Shown one piece after another: positions 1 through 7,366 of a stretch of 42,303 bases of DNA. Position numbers and translations under genes: made by a program. The notes beneath the pieces were generated by a model. It was not told the origin of the DNA, did no database searches, and worked only from the letters and a program-made list of their open reading frames with translations. Within the stretch, counting starts at the first letter, position 1. Every line of letters begins with the position of its first letter. The DNA is from Oscillospiraceae bacterium (lineage in GTDB: Bacteria; Bacillota; Clostridia; Oscillospirales; Butyricicoccaceae), in the NCBI GenBank assembly GCA_015068445.1, contig SVKN01000013.1:1-42303 (forward strand). Direction: 5' to 3'.

Positions 1-1703
1 TAGGCCGCTTCGCCCACCGTGAACTCCACGGGGAAGTCGATGACGGCGTCCTTCGTGATGTAGCGGATGTTGGTGATGGTCTTGCCGCCCAGATCGTACT
101 CGCCCAGGTTCCAGCCCAGCTCGGTGCCGCGCCAGATGTTGTACACATGGCGCAGGCCGTACTTCGCGCCCTCGGAATCGGTGAGCACGACGCCGGAAAC
201 GACGGTGGTGTTATCGACGCCCTCGGCGCCCGTGAGCTTGATCTCCACATCGGTGTGATGGCCGCCCACCGTGACGTCGGCGGTAACGCCCTCGACCTTC
301 TTTGCTTCGCCGGTGACGGCGGAGAAGGTGAACTTGTCGCCCTCGACGGTGAGGGTCTTGTAGAGCGCGGGCTCCTCAGCCAGCTTGTAGTAGGCGTGAT
401 CGTTTGCCTCGAACAGGGCGTCCTTGCCCTCGTAGGTGGTCTCGGAAGTCTGGCCGCGGTTGGTGACGGAGATCGTCACGCTGCTGCTGTCGGTGATCTC
501 GGTGAGACCCTCCAGCGCGGCAGCGTCCTGAACCAGAACGGGATAGATGACGCCGGAGATGTCGGTGCCGTCGCTGTTAACGTGATAGGAGCCTCCGGCC
601 AGCGTGCCGGTGCGGGGCTTGTTCAGCGTGGAGGAGGTGACGGCGTCCACGTCGTCATCGCCCTCGGCGGCGTAGAACTCGGCGTAGGGGATGTTCATCA
701 GGACGAAGGTCTTCTCGTCCGTATCGTCTGCGGTCTGGTTGACCTTGACGGCAATGTCGGCATACTTGCTGCTGACGACAGTGGCGGAATAGACGCCCTC
801 GCCCTCCACGGGCTCGTCGAAGACGGGCTCGGACAGAGTGACGGTCTCCGCCAGAGCGCCTTCAAAGACGTTGACCCGCTTGGCCGCGCGGCCGGAGCCG
901 ACGGTATAGGTGACGGTCAGCGTCGTCTCGCCCAGATCGTCGGGCAGAGCGGCAAAGGTCAGCGTTTTGCCGTCGGTTTCAGCCGTGAGCTGGCCCTCGT
1001 AAACGGGCTTGACGGCGATCTCAACGGGATAGTCGATGACGGCGTCCTTCGTGATGTAGCGGATGTTGGTGATGGTCTTGCCGCCCAGGGCCAGTTCATC
1101 GTAGTTCCAGCCCAGCTCGGTGCCGCGCCAGATGTTGTACACGTGGCGCAGACCCTCTGCGGAGCCGTTGCTCAGCGTCAGCACGACGCCGGAGACGACC
1201 GTGGCGCTCTCTATGCCCTCGGTGCCGGTGAGCTTGATCTCCACGTCGGTGTGATGGCCGCCGTAGCCCACCTCGCCGGTGACGCCCTCGACCTTCCTGC
1301 TCTCGCCCGTGACGGCGGAGAAGGTGAACGCGCCGTTCTCAACAGTCAGCGTCTTGAAATAAGAGGGCTTCTCGGCCAGCTTGTAATAAGCGTGATGCGG
1401 GGCCTCGAACAGGGCGTCCCTGCCCTCATAGGTGGTCTCGGAGGTCTGGCCGCGGTTGGTGACGGTGATCGTCACCTTGCTTTCGTCGGTGATCTCGGTG
1501 AGGCCCTTCAGAACGGAATCGTCCTTGACGTAAACGGGATACACGACGCCGGAGATATCCGTGCCGTCGCTGTTGACGTGATAGGAGCCTCCGGCCAGCG
1601 TGCCGGTACGGGGCTTGTTCAGCGTGGAGGACGTGACGGCGTCAACGTCCTTGTCACCCTCGGCAGCATAGAACTCCGCGTAGGGGATGTTCATCAGGAC
1701 ATA
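1..1703 (-). repeat. In-frame tandem repeat, period 996 bp
   Basis: Unit 1 spans 708-1703 (residues 431-762). Unit 2 spans 1-707 and runs off the window. Landmarks such as TAGGGGATGTTCATCAGG (685 and 1681) and AGTCGATGACGGCGTCC (35 and 1031) are offset by exactly 996 bp, which is 332 codons. Long stretches are near-identical at the DNA level, so the duplication is recent or maintained by gene conversion. Confidence 0.9.
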
Positions 1704-2993
1704 GCCCTCCGCGCCGGGCTGCTGGGGCTGATCCGCCGACTCGGCGCCCTTCAGGGCGTTTTCCACGGCGGTCTTGAGGCCGTCGGAGCTGTGGGTCGCG
1801 CCGGAGATGCCGTCGACCTTGGTGGACTGATTGTCGATGATGCGCTTGGTCAGCAGATCGGCGTCGCTGCTGCCGAAGTACTCCTCATCCTCAAAGGGGT
1901 AAGAGGCTTCGATCTTGGCGATCTTGCCGTTTTCGACCGTGACCTTGACGGTGATGTTGCCGCCGTTGCCCAGGGCCTTGCCCTCATAGACGCCGTCCTT
2001 GAGCGTGGACTCGGTGTAGTCGTCGCCCTCGGGCTTGTCGCCGGCGCTGGAGCCCGAAGAGCTGCCGGTGCGGCCGGTCCTGGAGGTGTCCTTGCCGCCC
2101 TTGGCCTGCGAGACGCAGGCGCCCATGGCGGTCAGCAGGCCCTTGGAGGAGCCCGTGGCGCCGGAGACGGCGTCGACGCCGTCGGTGGTCTGCTTTTCAA
2201 GCACGGTGTCGATCAGGCGGGAAGCGCGGTTGTAATAGGCGTAGGTCTCCTTGTGGGACAGGACCTCGATCTTGGTGATGTTGCCGTTCTCAACGGTCAT
2301 CTGGACCTTGACGGTGCCGCCGTAGCCTGCGCCGGTGCCGGTGTAGACGCCGTCGGTGTAGGGGCCCTTCTCGGCCTTGCCGAGATCCTGGATGGCCTGC
2401 AGGGCGTTATAGAGGATCGTGACGCCCTCGGCGCGGGTGATGACGGCCTTGGGAGCCAGCGTGCCCTCGCCGGTGCCGCTGACGTAGCCCGCCTTGACGA
2501 GGCCGGCCACGGCTTCCCTGGCGTAATCCGCCACGTCGGCCTTGTCGGGGAAGCTGTCGAGTGCGGTCTCCTCGGCCGTGCAGGACAGCAGGCGGGCCAG
2601 CATGGTGAAGGCCTGCTCGCGGGTCAGCTCGCCCGCAGGGGCCATGGAGGATGCGCTGACGCCGTTCATATACCCGGCGGCCAGCGCCTTTGCCATATCG
2701 TCATGGTACCATGCGCCCTCAGGGACGTCCGTGTAATCGCCGATCTTGTCGCTGACGGCCGTCAGGCCGCCGACGCGGTTGATCAGCGCCGCGTACTCCG
2801 CGCGGGTCATGGTCGCGTTGGGGGTATAAGCCCCGTCGTAGCCCTTGAGCCAATCCTGTTGGATGAAGTGCTCCAGGGCGGTCTGCGCCCAGTGGCCGTC
2901 GATGTCGGAGGCGGCAAGGGAGACCGGCATGACGCCGATCAGCATGCACACCGCCAGCAGGCCGCTGAGGCACTTGCGCGCTGTTTTGTTCAT
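1..2993 (-). CDS. SLH-domain, FMN-binding surface protein with tandem repeats (3'-truncated by window)
   Basis: The reading frame is open from ATG at 2993 to the window edge (997 residues, C-terminus missing). An AAGAAGGAG ribosome site lies just upstream. Residues 1-28 form a signal peptide. Residues about 29-200 hold three SLH repeats, which in this family bind secondary cell-wall polymers. Residues about 212-296 and 331-416 are two FMN-binding domains (PF04205-like), each ending in the flavinylation signature SGAT. The threonines expected to carry phosphodiester-linked FMN are T280 and T400. From residue 431 a 332-residue unit beginning VLMNIPYAEFYAAEG occurs twice; it resembles the domain annotated as Tp47 penicillin-binding domain C, but that assignment is from memory. 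SLH, FMN and repeat order is seen directly; an extracellular electron-carrier role is inferred. No apbE flavin transferase is visible here. Three palindromes sit in the leader. Confidence 0.88.
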   Translation of the reverse strand, partial: MNKTARKCLSGLLAVCMLIGVMPVSLAASDIDGHWAQTALEHFIQQDWLKGYDGAYTPNATMTRAEYAALINRVGGLTAVSDKIGDYTDVPEGAWYHDDMAKALAAGYMNGVSASSMAPAGELTREQAFTMLARLLSCTAEETALDSFPDKADVADYAREAVAGLVKAGYVSGTGEGTLAPKAVITRAEGVTILYNALQAIQDLGKAEKGPYTDGVYTGTGAGYGGTVKVQMTVENGNITKIEVLSHKETYAYYNRASRLIDTVLEKQTTDGVDAVSGATGSSKGLLTAMGACVSQAKGGKDTSRTGRTGSSSGSSAGDKPEGDDYTESTLKDGVYEGKALGNGGNITVKVTVENGKIAKIEASYPFEDEEYFGSSDADLLTKRIIDNQSTKVDGISGATHSSDGLKTAVENALKGAESADQPQQPGAEGYVLMNIPYAEFYAAEGDKDVDAVTSSTLNKPRTGTLAGGSYHVNSDGTDISGVVYPVYVKDDSVLKGLTEITDESKVTITVTNRGQTSETTYEGRDALFEAPHHAYYKLAEKPSYFKTLTVENGAFTFSAVTGESRKVEGVTGEVGYGGHHTDVEIKLTGTEGIESATVVSGVVLTLSNGSAEGLRHVYNIWRGTELGWNYDELALGGKTITNIRYITKDAVIDYPVEIAVKPVYEGQLTAETDGKTLTFAALPDDLGETTLTVTYTVGSGRAAKRVNVFEGALAETVTLSEPVFDEPVEGEGVYSATVVSSKYADIAVKVNQTADDTDEKTFVLMNIPYAEFYAAEGDDDVDAVTSSTLNKPRTGTLAGGSYHVNSDGTDISGVIYPVLVQDAAALEGLTEITDSSSVTISVTNRGQTSETTYEGKDALFEANDHAYYKLAEEPALYKTLTVEGDKFTFSAVTGEAKKVEGVTADVTVGGHHTDVEIKLTGAEGVDNTTVVSGVVLTDSEGAKYGLRHVYNIWRGTELGWNLGEYDLGGKTITNIRYITKDAVIDFPVEFTVGEAA

Positions 2994-3010
2994 GATACAC
3001 TCTCCTTCTT

Positions 3011-3144
3011 GTTAGCGTTGGCTAACACATGTAGAAAAATGAGACCTTCGGCCGTCTGAATTGTTAGTTATGGCTAACTTCCCTGTAAAAAGAAAAAGCC
3101 GAGCAGACGCCCGTTCTTCGCCGGATACATTAGCAATCGCTAAC
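3011..3144. promoter_or_regulatory. Three copies of a 16-bp palindrome, GTTAGC-N4-GCTAAC
   Basis: Copies are at 3011-3026 (GTTAGCGTTGGCTAAC), 3063-3078 (GTTAGTTATGGCTAAC) and 3129-3144 (ATTAGCAATCGCTAAC). They lie between the SLH/FMN gene and its likely promoter, so they would sit in its 5' leader or overlap a second promoter. The half-site TTAGC resembles boxes of DtxR/IdeR-type metalloregulators, but the exact regulator is unknown. I noticed no other full copy in the window; a degenerate one is at 7326-7341. Confidence 0.7.
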
Positions 3145-3191
3145 CTTTGCCTTTTTGAAAAGGCACTTCACGTGCCAAAAGTACTGTCCCT

Positions 3192-3220
3192 ATTATAATC
3201 GCTTGCGGAGCCGATGTCAA
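3192..3220 (-). promoter_or_regulatory. Sigma-A-type promoter for the SLH/FMN gene
   Basis: On the minus strand there is TTGACA (3215-3220), a 17-bp spacer and TATAAT (3192-3197), both perfect consensus. Transcription would begin near 3185 and give a leader of about 190 nt that contains all three palindromes. Confidence 0.7.
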
Positions 3221-3243
3221 CCGTTTAATTCTTCGGCTTTTTC

Positions 3244-3271
3244 TTGACATTTTTCCCCAATGCGATATTAT
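3244..3271 (+). promoter_or_regulatory. Promoter for the gene at 3297
   Basis: TTGACA (3244-3249), a 16-bp spacer and TATTAT (3266-3271), followed by a strong AAAGGAGG ribosome site at 3281-3288. Confidence 0.65.
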
Positions 3272-3296
3272 TATTAGTATAAAGGAGGTCGATCCC

Positions 3297-3794
3297 ATGA
3301 GTTTATTGTCCAAGCTGTTCGGCGGAAAGACCGATGAGGTCGCCGACATGCTGAAGAAGGAGGCCGTCAAGGCCGTCAAGGAGGCCGCCGCCCTCAAGCG
3401 CGAGGCGGACGCCCAGCGGAAGGCCGAGGCCCCCGCCCGCGCCGCACGCCCGCTGGAGCAGGGTCTCTCCTGGGGCGAGGTCATGCCGGACGAGCCCAAC
3501 CAGTACAATTTCAAAGGCACCCACACCGAGTATTTCGAGGATATCTTCCGCGCCGAGTTTCCGGGGATGGCCCTGAACCGCGAGATCGTGAACGGCGGAC
3601 GCAGCATCGTGTACACCCTGGGGCAGAAGGAGCTGGTGGTGGAGCTGATGACCGAAAAGAGCGCCGCCAACAAGCGCCGCAGGGATTGCCGGCAGCAGGG
3701 CGTGCCCTACCTGCGCTTCTACTATGACCACGAGGGCTGGTGGAACACGCGGAAATACGTCGTGGACCGCCTGCACGCGGCCATGGGCAGATAG
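3297..3794 (+). CDS. Uncharacterised 165-residue protein, possible degenerate PD-(D/E)XK nuclease fold
   Basis: The ATG has an AAAGGAGG site 8 bp upstream and a good promoter. Residues about 12-50 are a charged, Ala/Lys/Glu-rich helix, possibly a coiled coil. The C-terminal half runs strand-strand-helix-strand: a GGRSIVYTL strand, then VVEL, a Lys/Arg-rich helix (KSAANKRRRDCRQQ), and GVPYLRF. That order resembles restriction-endonuclease-like modules such as DUF2726 or VSR-type proteins, where an acidic residue on the second strand and the ending G-x-P-x-L-R-F are typical. The canonical catalytic Asp and Lys are not clearly present, so catalysis is doubtful. There is no signal peptide or membrane segment. 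The next gene downstream on the same strand is a reverse transcriptase, 170-180 bp away. Function unknown. Confidence 0.75.
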   Translation: MSLLSKLFGGKTDEVADMLKKEAVKAVKEAAALKREADAQRKAEAPARAARPLEQGLSWGEVMPDEPNQYNFKGTHTEYFEDIFRAEFPGMALNREIVNGGRSIVYTLGQKELVVELMTEKSAANKRRRDCRQQGVPYLRFYYDHEGWWNTRKYVVDRLHAAMGR

Positions 3795-3964
3795 CATTCC
3801 ACATCGAGAAAAAGCGGAAAGAGAACGCGTTTGCGCCTGCGGCGGACCAGGCGCCGGCCATCATGCGCTTCGCAGGCAGCCGGCCGGCGTACGGCCCGGT
3901 ACATCCAAGAATTTCTTGGATTTAAGTTCTTCTCTTTTCGCTTTTTTCTTTTGCGTTTCGGGAG
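3795..3964 (+). other. Structured noncoding spacer before the reverse transcriptase
   Basis: No gene is visible in these 170 bp. GCCTGCG (3835-3841) pairs with CGCAGGC (3871-3877), and CGCCGGCC (3852-3859) pairs with GGCCGGCG (3882-3889). This A-B-A'-B' order permits an H-type pseudoknot. An alternative hairpin pairs 3833-3839 with 3848-3854. A 9-1-9 dyad, ATCCAAGAATTTCTTGGAT (3903-3921), follows, then a T-rich pyrimidine tract to about 3959. It could be a terminator for the upstream gene, an RNA partner of the reverse transcriptase, or chance in GC-rich DNA. Confidence 0.4.
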
Positions 3965-3973
3965 GTGAGACCG

Positions 3974-5173
3974 TTGTCGCTGCTTGATCTGCTGGAGGAG
4001 CCGGCAGTGTGGGCGGATTTCATCCGGTACAAATCGTCGCTGGCCTGCCCCAAGCAGTTCGTCCGGGCGCTGGAGACCTTCGTCTCAGAGGAGCGCTGGC
4101 GGCCCGTGTGCGCGCGCATCCGGGCGGGCGAGCCCTTTCCCCTGCCCCGCAAAAGCATCATCAGCAAGCTGAGCACGCAAAAGAAGCGCGTGGTGTACAC
4201 CTACCCGGAGGACGAGAACGCGGTGCTCAAGCTGCTGACCCACCTGCTGCTGCGGCGGTACGACGGGGCCTTCGACCCCAACCTCTGGTCCTTCCGCCCC
4301 GGGCGGACGGCCAAGGACGCGCTGCGGATGCTGCTGCGGACGAAGGATCTGCCGTCGCTGTGGTCGTATAAGGTGGACGTCAGCAATTACTTCAACTCCA
4401 TCCCCCTGCCCCGGCTGATCCCCATGCTGGAGACGCTGCTGGAGGATGATCCGGCGCTGCTGGCGTTCCTGAGATCGCTGCTGGAGGAGCCGGAGGTGCT
4501 GGACGGCGACCAGCGCGTGACGGAGCAGAAGGGCATCATGGCCGGGACGCCGCTGTCAGCCTTTTACGCCAACGTCTATCTGCGGGCGCTGGATCACCGC
4601 TTCGCGGAGGCGGGCGTCCCCTACGCCCGGTATTCGGACGATATCATCCTGTTCGCGCCCACGAAGGAGGCATGCGAGCGGTACGCGGGCGAGGTGCGTT
4701 CGTTCCTGCGTGACTGTGGTCTGGGCGTCAACGAGGACAAGGAGGTCTTCTCGGCCCCGGAGGACGGGTGGACGTTCCTGGGCTTTTCGTGGCAGAGCGG
4801 CGTCGTCGACATCGCGCCCGCCACGGTGAAGAAGCTCAAGGGCAAGATGCGCCGCAAGTCAAGGGCGCTGATGCGCTGGGCAGGCCGCAACGAGCTGGAG
4901 CCCGAAAAGGCGGCCCGGGCGTTCATCCGCGTGTTCGACCGCAAGCTGCTGGACGCCCCCGCCGACAACGAGCTCAGCTGGAGCCGCTGGTTCTTCCCCG
5001 TGATCACCACGGACAAAAGCCTGCGGGAGATCGACCGCTACGCCCAGGACTGCCTGCGCTTCCTGCTCAGCGGCAAACGCACCAAAGCCCGCTTCAACGT
5101 CCGGTACGAGGACCTGAAATCGTTGGGCTACCGCAGTCTGGTGCATGAGTATTACGGCTTTGAAAAAGAGTGA
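3974..5173 (+). CDS. Stand-alone reverse transcriptase (YSDD type)
   Basis: RNA-directed DNA polymerase of 399 residues. Residues about 55-75 hold PFPLPRKSIISKLSTQKKR. The palm motifs are KVDVSNYFNSI (133-143, first catalytic Asp), GIMAGTPLSAFYANVYL (187-203) and YARYSDDIILF (217-227, catalytic Asp pair), followed by GLGVNEDKE and FLGF, then a basic thumb. There is no HNH/endonuclease or intron maturase extension. The box usually reading YADD is YSDD, and the S-Q pair of diversity-generating enzymes is S-A. I chose TTG at 3974 because GGAGGTGA (3961-3968) is its ribosome site; a GTG at 3965 lies inside that site. It ends LGYRSLVHEYYGF, a tail I recall from uncharacterised clostridial RTs. A strong terminator follows. 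The class (retron, Abi-like, group II-like) is undetermined. Confidence 0.88.
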   Translation: MSLLDLLEEPAVWADFIRYKSSLACPKQFVRALETFVSEERWRPVCARIRAGEPFPLPRKSIISKLSTQKKRVVYTYPEDENAVLKLLTHLLLRRYDGAFDPNLWSFRPGRTAKDALRMLLRTKDLPSLWSYKVDVSNYFNSIPLPRLIPMLETLLEDDPALLAFLRSLLEEPEVLDGDQRVTEQKGIMAGTPLSAFYANVYLRALDHRFAEAGVPYARYSDDIILFAPTKEACERYAGEVRSFLRDCGLGVNEDKEVFSAPEDGWTFLGFSWQSGVVDIAPATVKKLKGKMRRKSRALMRWAGRNELEPEKAARAFIRVFDRKLLDAPADNELSWSRWFFPVITTDKSLREIDRYAQDCLRFLLSGKRTKARFNVRYEDLKSLGYRSLVHEYYGFEKE

Positions 5174-5176
5174 ATA

Positions 5177-5209
5177 TAAAAAGGACGATCCCTCGGGATC
5201 GTCCTTTTT
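5177..5209. terminator. Bidirectional rho-independent terminator
   Basis: AAAAAGGACGATCCC-TC-GGGATCGTCCTTTTT. The stem is perfect, with A and T runs on both sides. It serves the reverse transcriptase (plus) and the MATE gene (minus). Confidence 0.9.
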
Positions 5210-5211
5210 GC

Positions 5212-6576
5212 TTATTGCGCCTGCGCGCGCATGAGCTTCATCTCCTGCCGGACCATCAGCGCCGCGACAGCAGCGGCGGTGAAGTCGGCGATGGGGGCGG
5301 CGTACATGATGCCGTCGATGCCCATGAAGCGCGGGAGGAGGATGACCAGGGGCAGCAGGAACAGGATCTGCCGCGTCAGCGACAGAAACGCGCCCTTCTG
5401 GGGCTTGCCGATGGCTGTAAAGAGGTTCGAGCTGATGGGCTGGAGGAAGTTGAGGAACGTGAAGAACAGGAAAATGCGGAAGTAGTTGACGCCGAAGTCG
5501 ATGTACTCCTGCGACCCGCGGCCGAAGATGCCCATGAGCTGACTGGGGAAGATCTGGAACAGCAGGAACGCGCACAGCGACAGGCAGAAGCCCGCCCTGA
5601 CGGCCAGGAAATACGCGCCCCGGGCGCGGTCATATTTGCGCGCGCCGTAGTTGAAGCTGACGATGGGCTGCAGGCCCTGGGAGATGCCGATGATCACGGA
5701 GAAGAACACCTGATTGACCTTCGTCACGATGCCCGCGCAGGCCAGCGGGATGGCGGGGCCGTAGACGGACTGGGCGCCGTAGTAGGTCAGGGACTTATTG
5801 AGGGCGATCTGGACGATCATCATGGCCATCTGATTGAAGAAGGACGCCGCGCCCAGCGCCGCGATGCGCCGCACGTAGGTGAAGCGCGGGACGATGTTTT
5901 TGAGGCTCAGCCGGACAGTCTTGCAGCGGCTGAGGTAGACGGCGATCATCGTGGCCGAGACGATCTGGCCGAGGATCGTCGCCAGCGCCGCGCCGGCCAT
6001 GCCCATGTCGAAGCCGAAGATGAACAGCGGGTCGAGGATCGTGTTGACGATGGCGCCCGTCAGGTTGCACAGCATGGAGTAGCGGGGGCTGCCGTCGGCG
6101 CGGACGAGGTTGGCGCCGCCGCTGGACAGGATCAGAAACGGGAAGCCAAGGCTGGTGATACCTGTGTACGTCATGGCGTAGCCCAGCACGTTCTCCGGCG
6201 CGCCGAAAAAGATCAACATGGGACGCAGGAATGTGCGCACCGCGATCATCAGCGCCGTGCCGCAAAGGAAGAGCATGGCGGCGGCGTTGCCCATGTACCA
6301 CACGGCCTTGTCCTTCTCGCCCCGTCCCATGGACAGGTTGAAGGACGCCGCGCCGCCCACGCCGAACATCAGCGCCAGCGAGATGCAGGACGTCGTCAGC
6401 GGGAACGCCACGTTGGTGGCGGCGTTGCCCAGCTCGCCGATGGAGCGGCCGATGAAGAACTGGTCGACGATGTTGTACAGCGCGGCCACCAGCATGGCGA
6501 TGATGCTGGGCACCGCAAACTTGAGCAGCAGCTGCCCCACGGGCAGCTCGCCCAGAGGATTCTTTTTCTGTTCCAT
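5212..6576 (-). CDS. MATE-family multidrug efflux transporter
   Basis: This 454-residue integral membrane protein would export cationic drugs or metabolites by Na+ or H+ antiport across the cytoplasmic membrane. The N-terminal signature PVGQLLLKFAVPSIIAMLVAALYN followed by DQFFIGRSIGELGNAA is typical of MATE proteins, and a second half-repeat begins near residue 230 (IAALGAASFFNQMA). About twelve hydrophobic segments are predicted by eye, and the length is normal for the family (about 450). It is transcribed alone and ends at a strong terminator. Its leader contains a terminator-like hairpin downstream of the only promoter I see, plus a second hairpin (6602-6639), which suggests attenuation. 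Substrate unknown. Confidence 0.9.
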   Translation of the reverse strand: MEQKKNPLGELPVGQLLLKFAVPSIIAMLVAALYNIVDQFFIGRSIGELGNAATNVAFPLTTSCISLALMFGVGGAASFNLSMGRGEKDKAVWYMGNAAAMLFLCGTALMIAVRTFLRPMLIFFGAPENVLGYAMTYTGITSLGFPFLILSSGGANLVRADGSPRYSMLCNLTGAIVNTILDPLFIFGFDMGMAGAALATILGQIVSATMIAVYLSRCKTVRLSLKNIVPRFTYVRRIAALGAASFFNQMAMMIVQIALNKSLTYYGAQSVYGPAIPLACAGIVTKVNQVFFSVIIGISQGLQPIVSFNYGARKYDRARGAYFLAVRAGFCLSLCAFLLFQIFPSQLMGIFGRGSQEYIDFGVNYFRIFLFFTFLNFLQPISSNLFTAIGKPQKGAFLSLTRQILFLLPLVILLPRFMGIDGIMYAAPIADFTAAAVAALMVRQEMKLMRAQAQ

Positions 6577-6644
6577 ATCCGGCAGATCCTTTCCTTAGCA
6601 TGCAGGCAGTGATGACCGAGATCGGGGCAGACTGCCTGCCAAAT

Positions 6645-6683
6645 AAAAAAGCGTAAACCCGAGGAGTCGGCTCGGATTTACGC
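6645..6683 (-). terminator. Terminator or attenuator hairpin in the MATE leader
   Basis: Reading the minus strand, GCGTAAATCCGAG pairs with CTCGGGTTTACGC (6651-6683), followed by TTTTTT (6645-6650). It lies downstream of the promoter at 6706-6735, so it would stop MATE transcripts about 50 nt after initiation unless antiterminated. It also terminates the PK_C gene upstream. Confidence 0.75.
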
Positions 6684-6705
6684 TTCAAAGCAACTCAGCG
6701 CGTGT

Positions 6706-6735
6706 ATTGTATCACACGGCTAACCGAAAAGTCAA
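6706..6735 (-). promoter_or_regulatory. Promoter for the MATE gene
   Basis: On the minus strand there is TTGACT (6730-6735), an 18-bp spacer and TACAAT (6706-6711), starting only a few bases after the stop codon of the upstream gene. Confidence 0.55.
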
Positions 6736-6739
6736 GCGT

Positions 6740-7303
6740 TTAATCGATGGGCTTGCAGAGGAAACGGTCCACCTTGGTCTTGAGGATCTTGGCGGACACC
6801 TCGGGGCGCAGGACGATGGCCGTATCAGCGCCGCCGCCGGAGCCGCCCACGGCGATCACGGGCGCGCCGCCCACGATGCACCCGGCGTCAGCCGCCATGG
6901 CGGAGCACTCCACGCAGACCTTCGTCCCCCGGCCGATCATGCGCAGGGTGTGGGCCATGATCTCCGCGGGATAAACGCCGCCGAAGGTGGTGGACAGGCA
7001 GCGCTCCACGCCGCTGAGGGCGTGGGCCGCCGAAACGACGTGATAGCCCCTTGCCTGCAGCTCCCGGCGGGTCTCCTCGCTCATGGGGTTCCCGCCGGCC
7101 TCGCCCTGGCCGTAGGCGATGGTGACCACCGTGACGTTGAGCCCGGCGGCATCCTGCAGCGCCAGCGCCGTGCGGCCGCTGCTGGAGGCGATGACGAGGT
7201 CGTGGATGCCCAGCTCCGTGCAGGCGTCCACAGCCAGGGCCAGGGTGGCCTCGGTGTGCTCCGGGCCGCCCTTTTCATAATAGACAGTCTTCGATTCGAT
7301 CAT
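6740..7303 (-). CDS. Pyruvate kinase C-terminal (PK_C) domain protein
   Basis: This 187-residue soluble protein consists of a single domain like the alpha/beta C-terminal domain of pyruvate kinase (PF02887), without the catalytic barrel. Visible features are TVYYEKGGPEHTEATLALAVD at the start, a LVIASSSGRTAL strand-loop-helix, and a late Gly-rich segment VIAVGGSGGGADTAIVLRP. In Firmicutes and archaea such solo proteins are common and uncharacterised; a small-molecule-binding role is possible. AGGAGGTC precedes the ATG. It starts 63 bp after the MFS gene on the same strand and may be its co-transcribed downstream partner. Confidence 0.8.
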   Translation of the reverse strand: MIESKTVYYEKGGPEHTEATLALAVDACTELGIHDLVIASSSGRTALALQDAAGLNVTVVTIAYGQGEAGGNPMSEETRRELQARGYHVVSAAHALSGVERCLSTTFGGVYPAEIMAHTLRMIGRGTKVCVECSAMAADAGCIVGGAPVIAVGGSGGGADTAIVLRPEVSAKILKTKVDRFLCKPID

Positions 7304-7366
7304 GAGAAAGACCTCCTGTTTTCAAGTTAGCAATAGTTTACCACAGTTGTGCGCCGCGCGCAAGCC

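Noticed and set aside
147..3059. A 970-codon open frame on the plus strand opposite the SLH/FMN gene
   Set aside because: It is antisense to a clear signal-peptide, SLH and FMN-domain protein, and its translation is Gly/Val/Asp-rich low-complexity sequence. Such long antisense frames arise from GC-rich codon use.
3795..5173. Diversity-generating retroelement
   Set aside because: The RT lacks the S-Q signature, there is no Avd-like gene, and I see no adenine-variable template/variable repeat pair near it.
3974..5173. Group II intron
   Set aside because: No intron-like domain V hairpin (AGC catalytic triad) is seen next to the gene, and there is no maturase or endonuclease tail.
5170..6612. 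A 480-codon plus-strand frame opposite the MATE gene
   Set aside because: It begins within a terminator and consists of charged low-complexity sequence; antisense shadow.
7326..7341. Fourth copy of the GTTAGC palindrome
   Set aside because: Only four of six bases of the second half-site match; kept as a degenerate resemblance.
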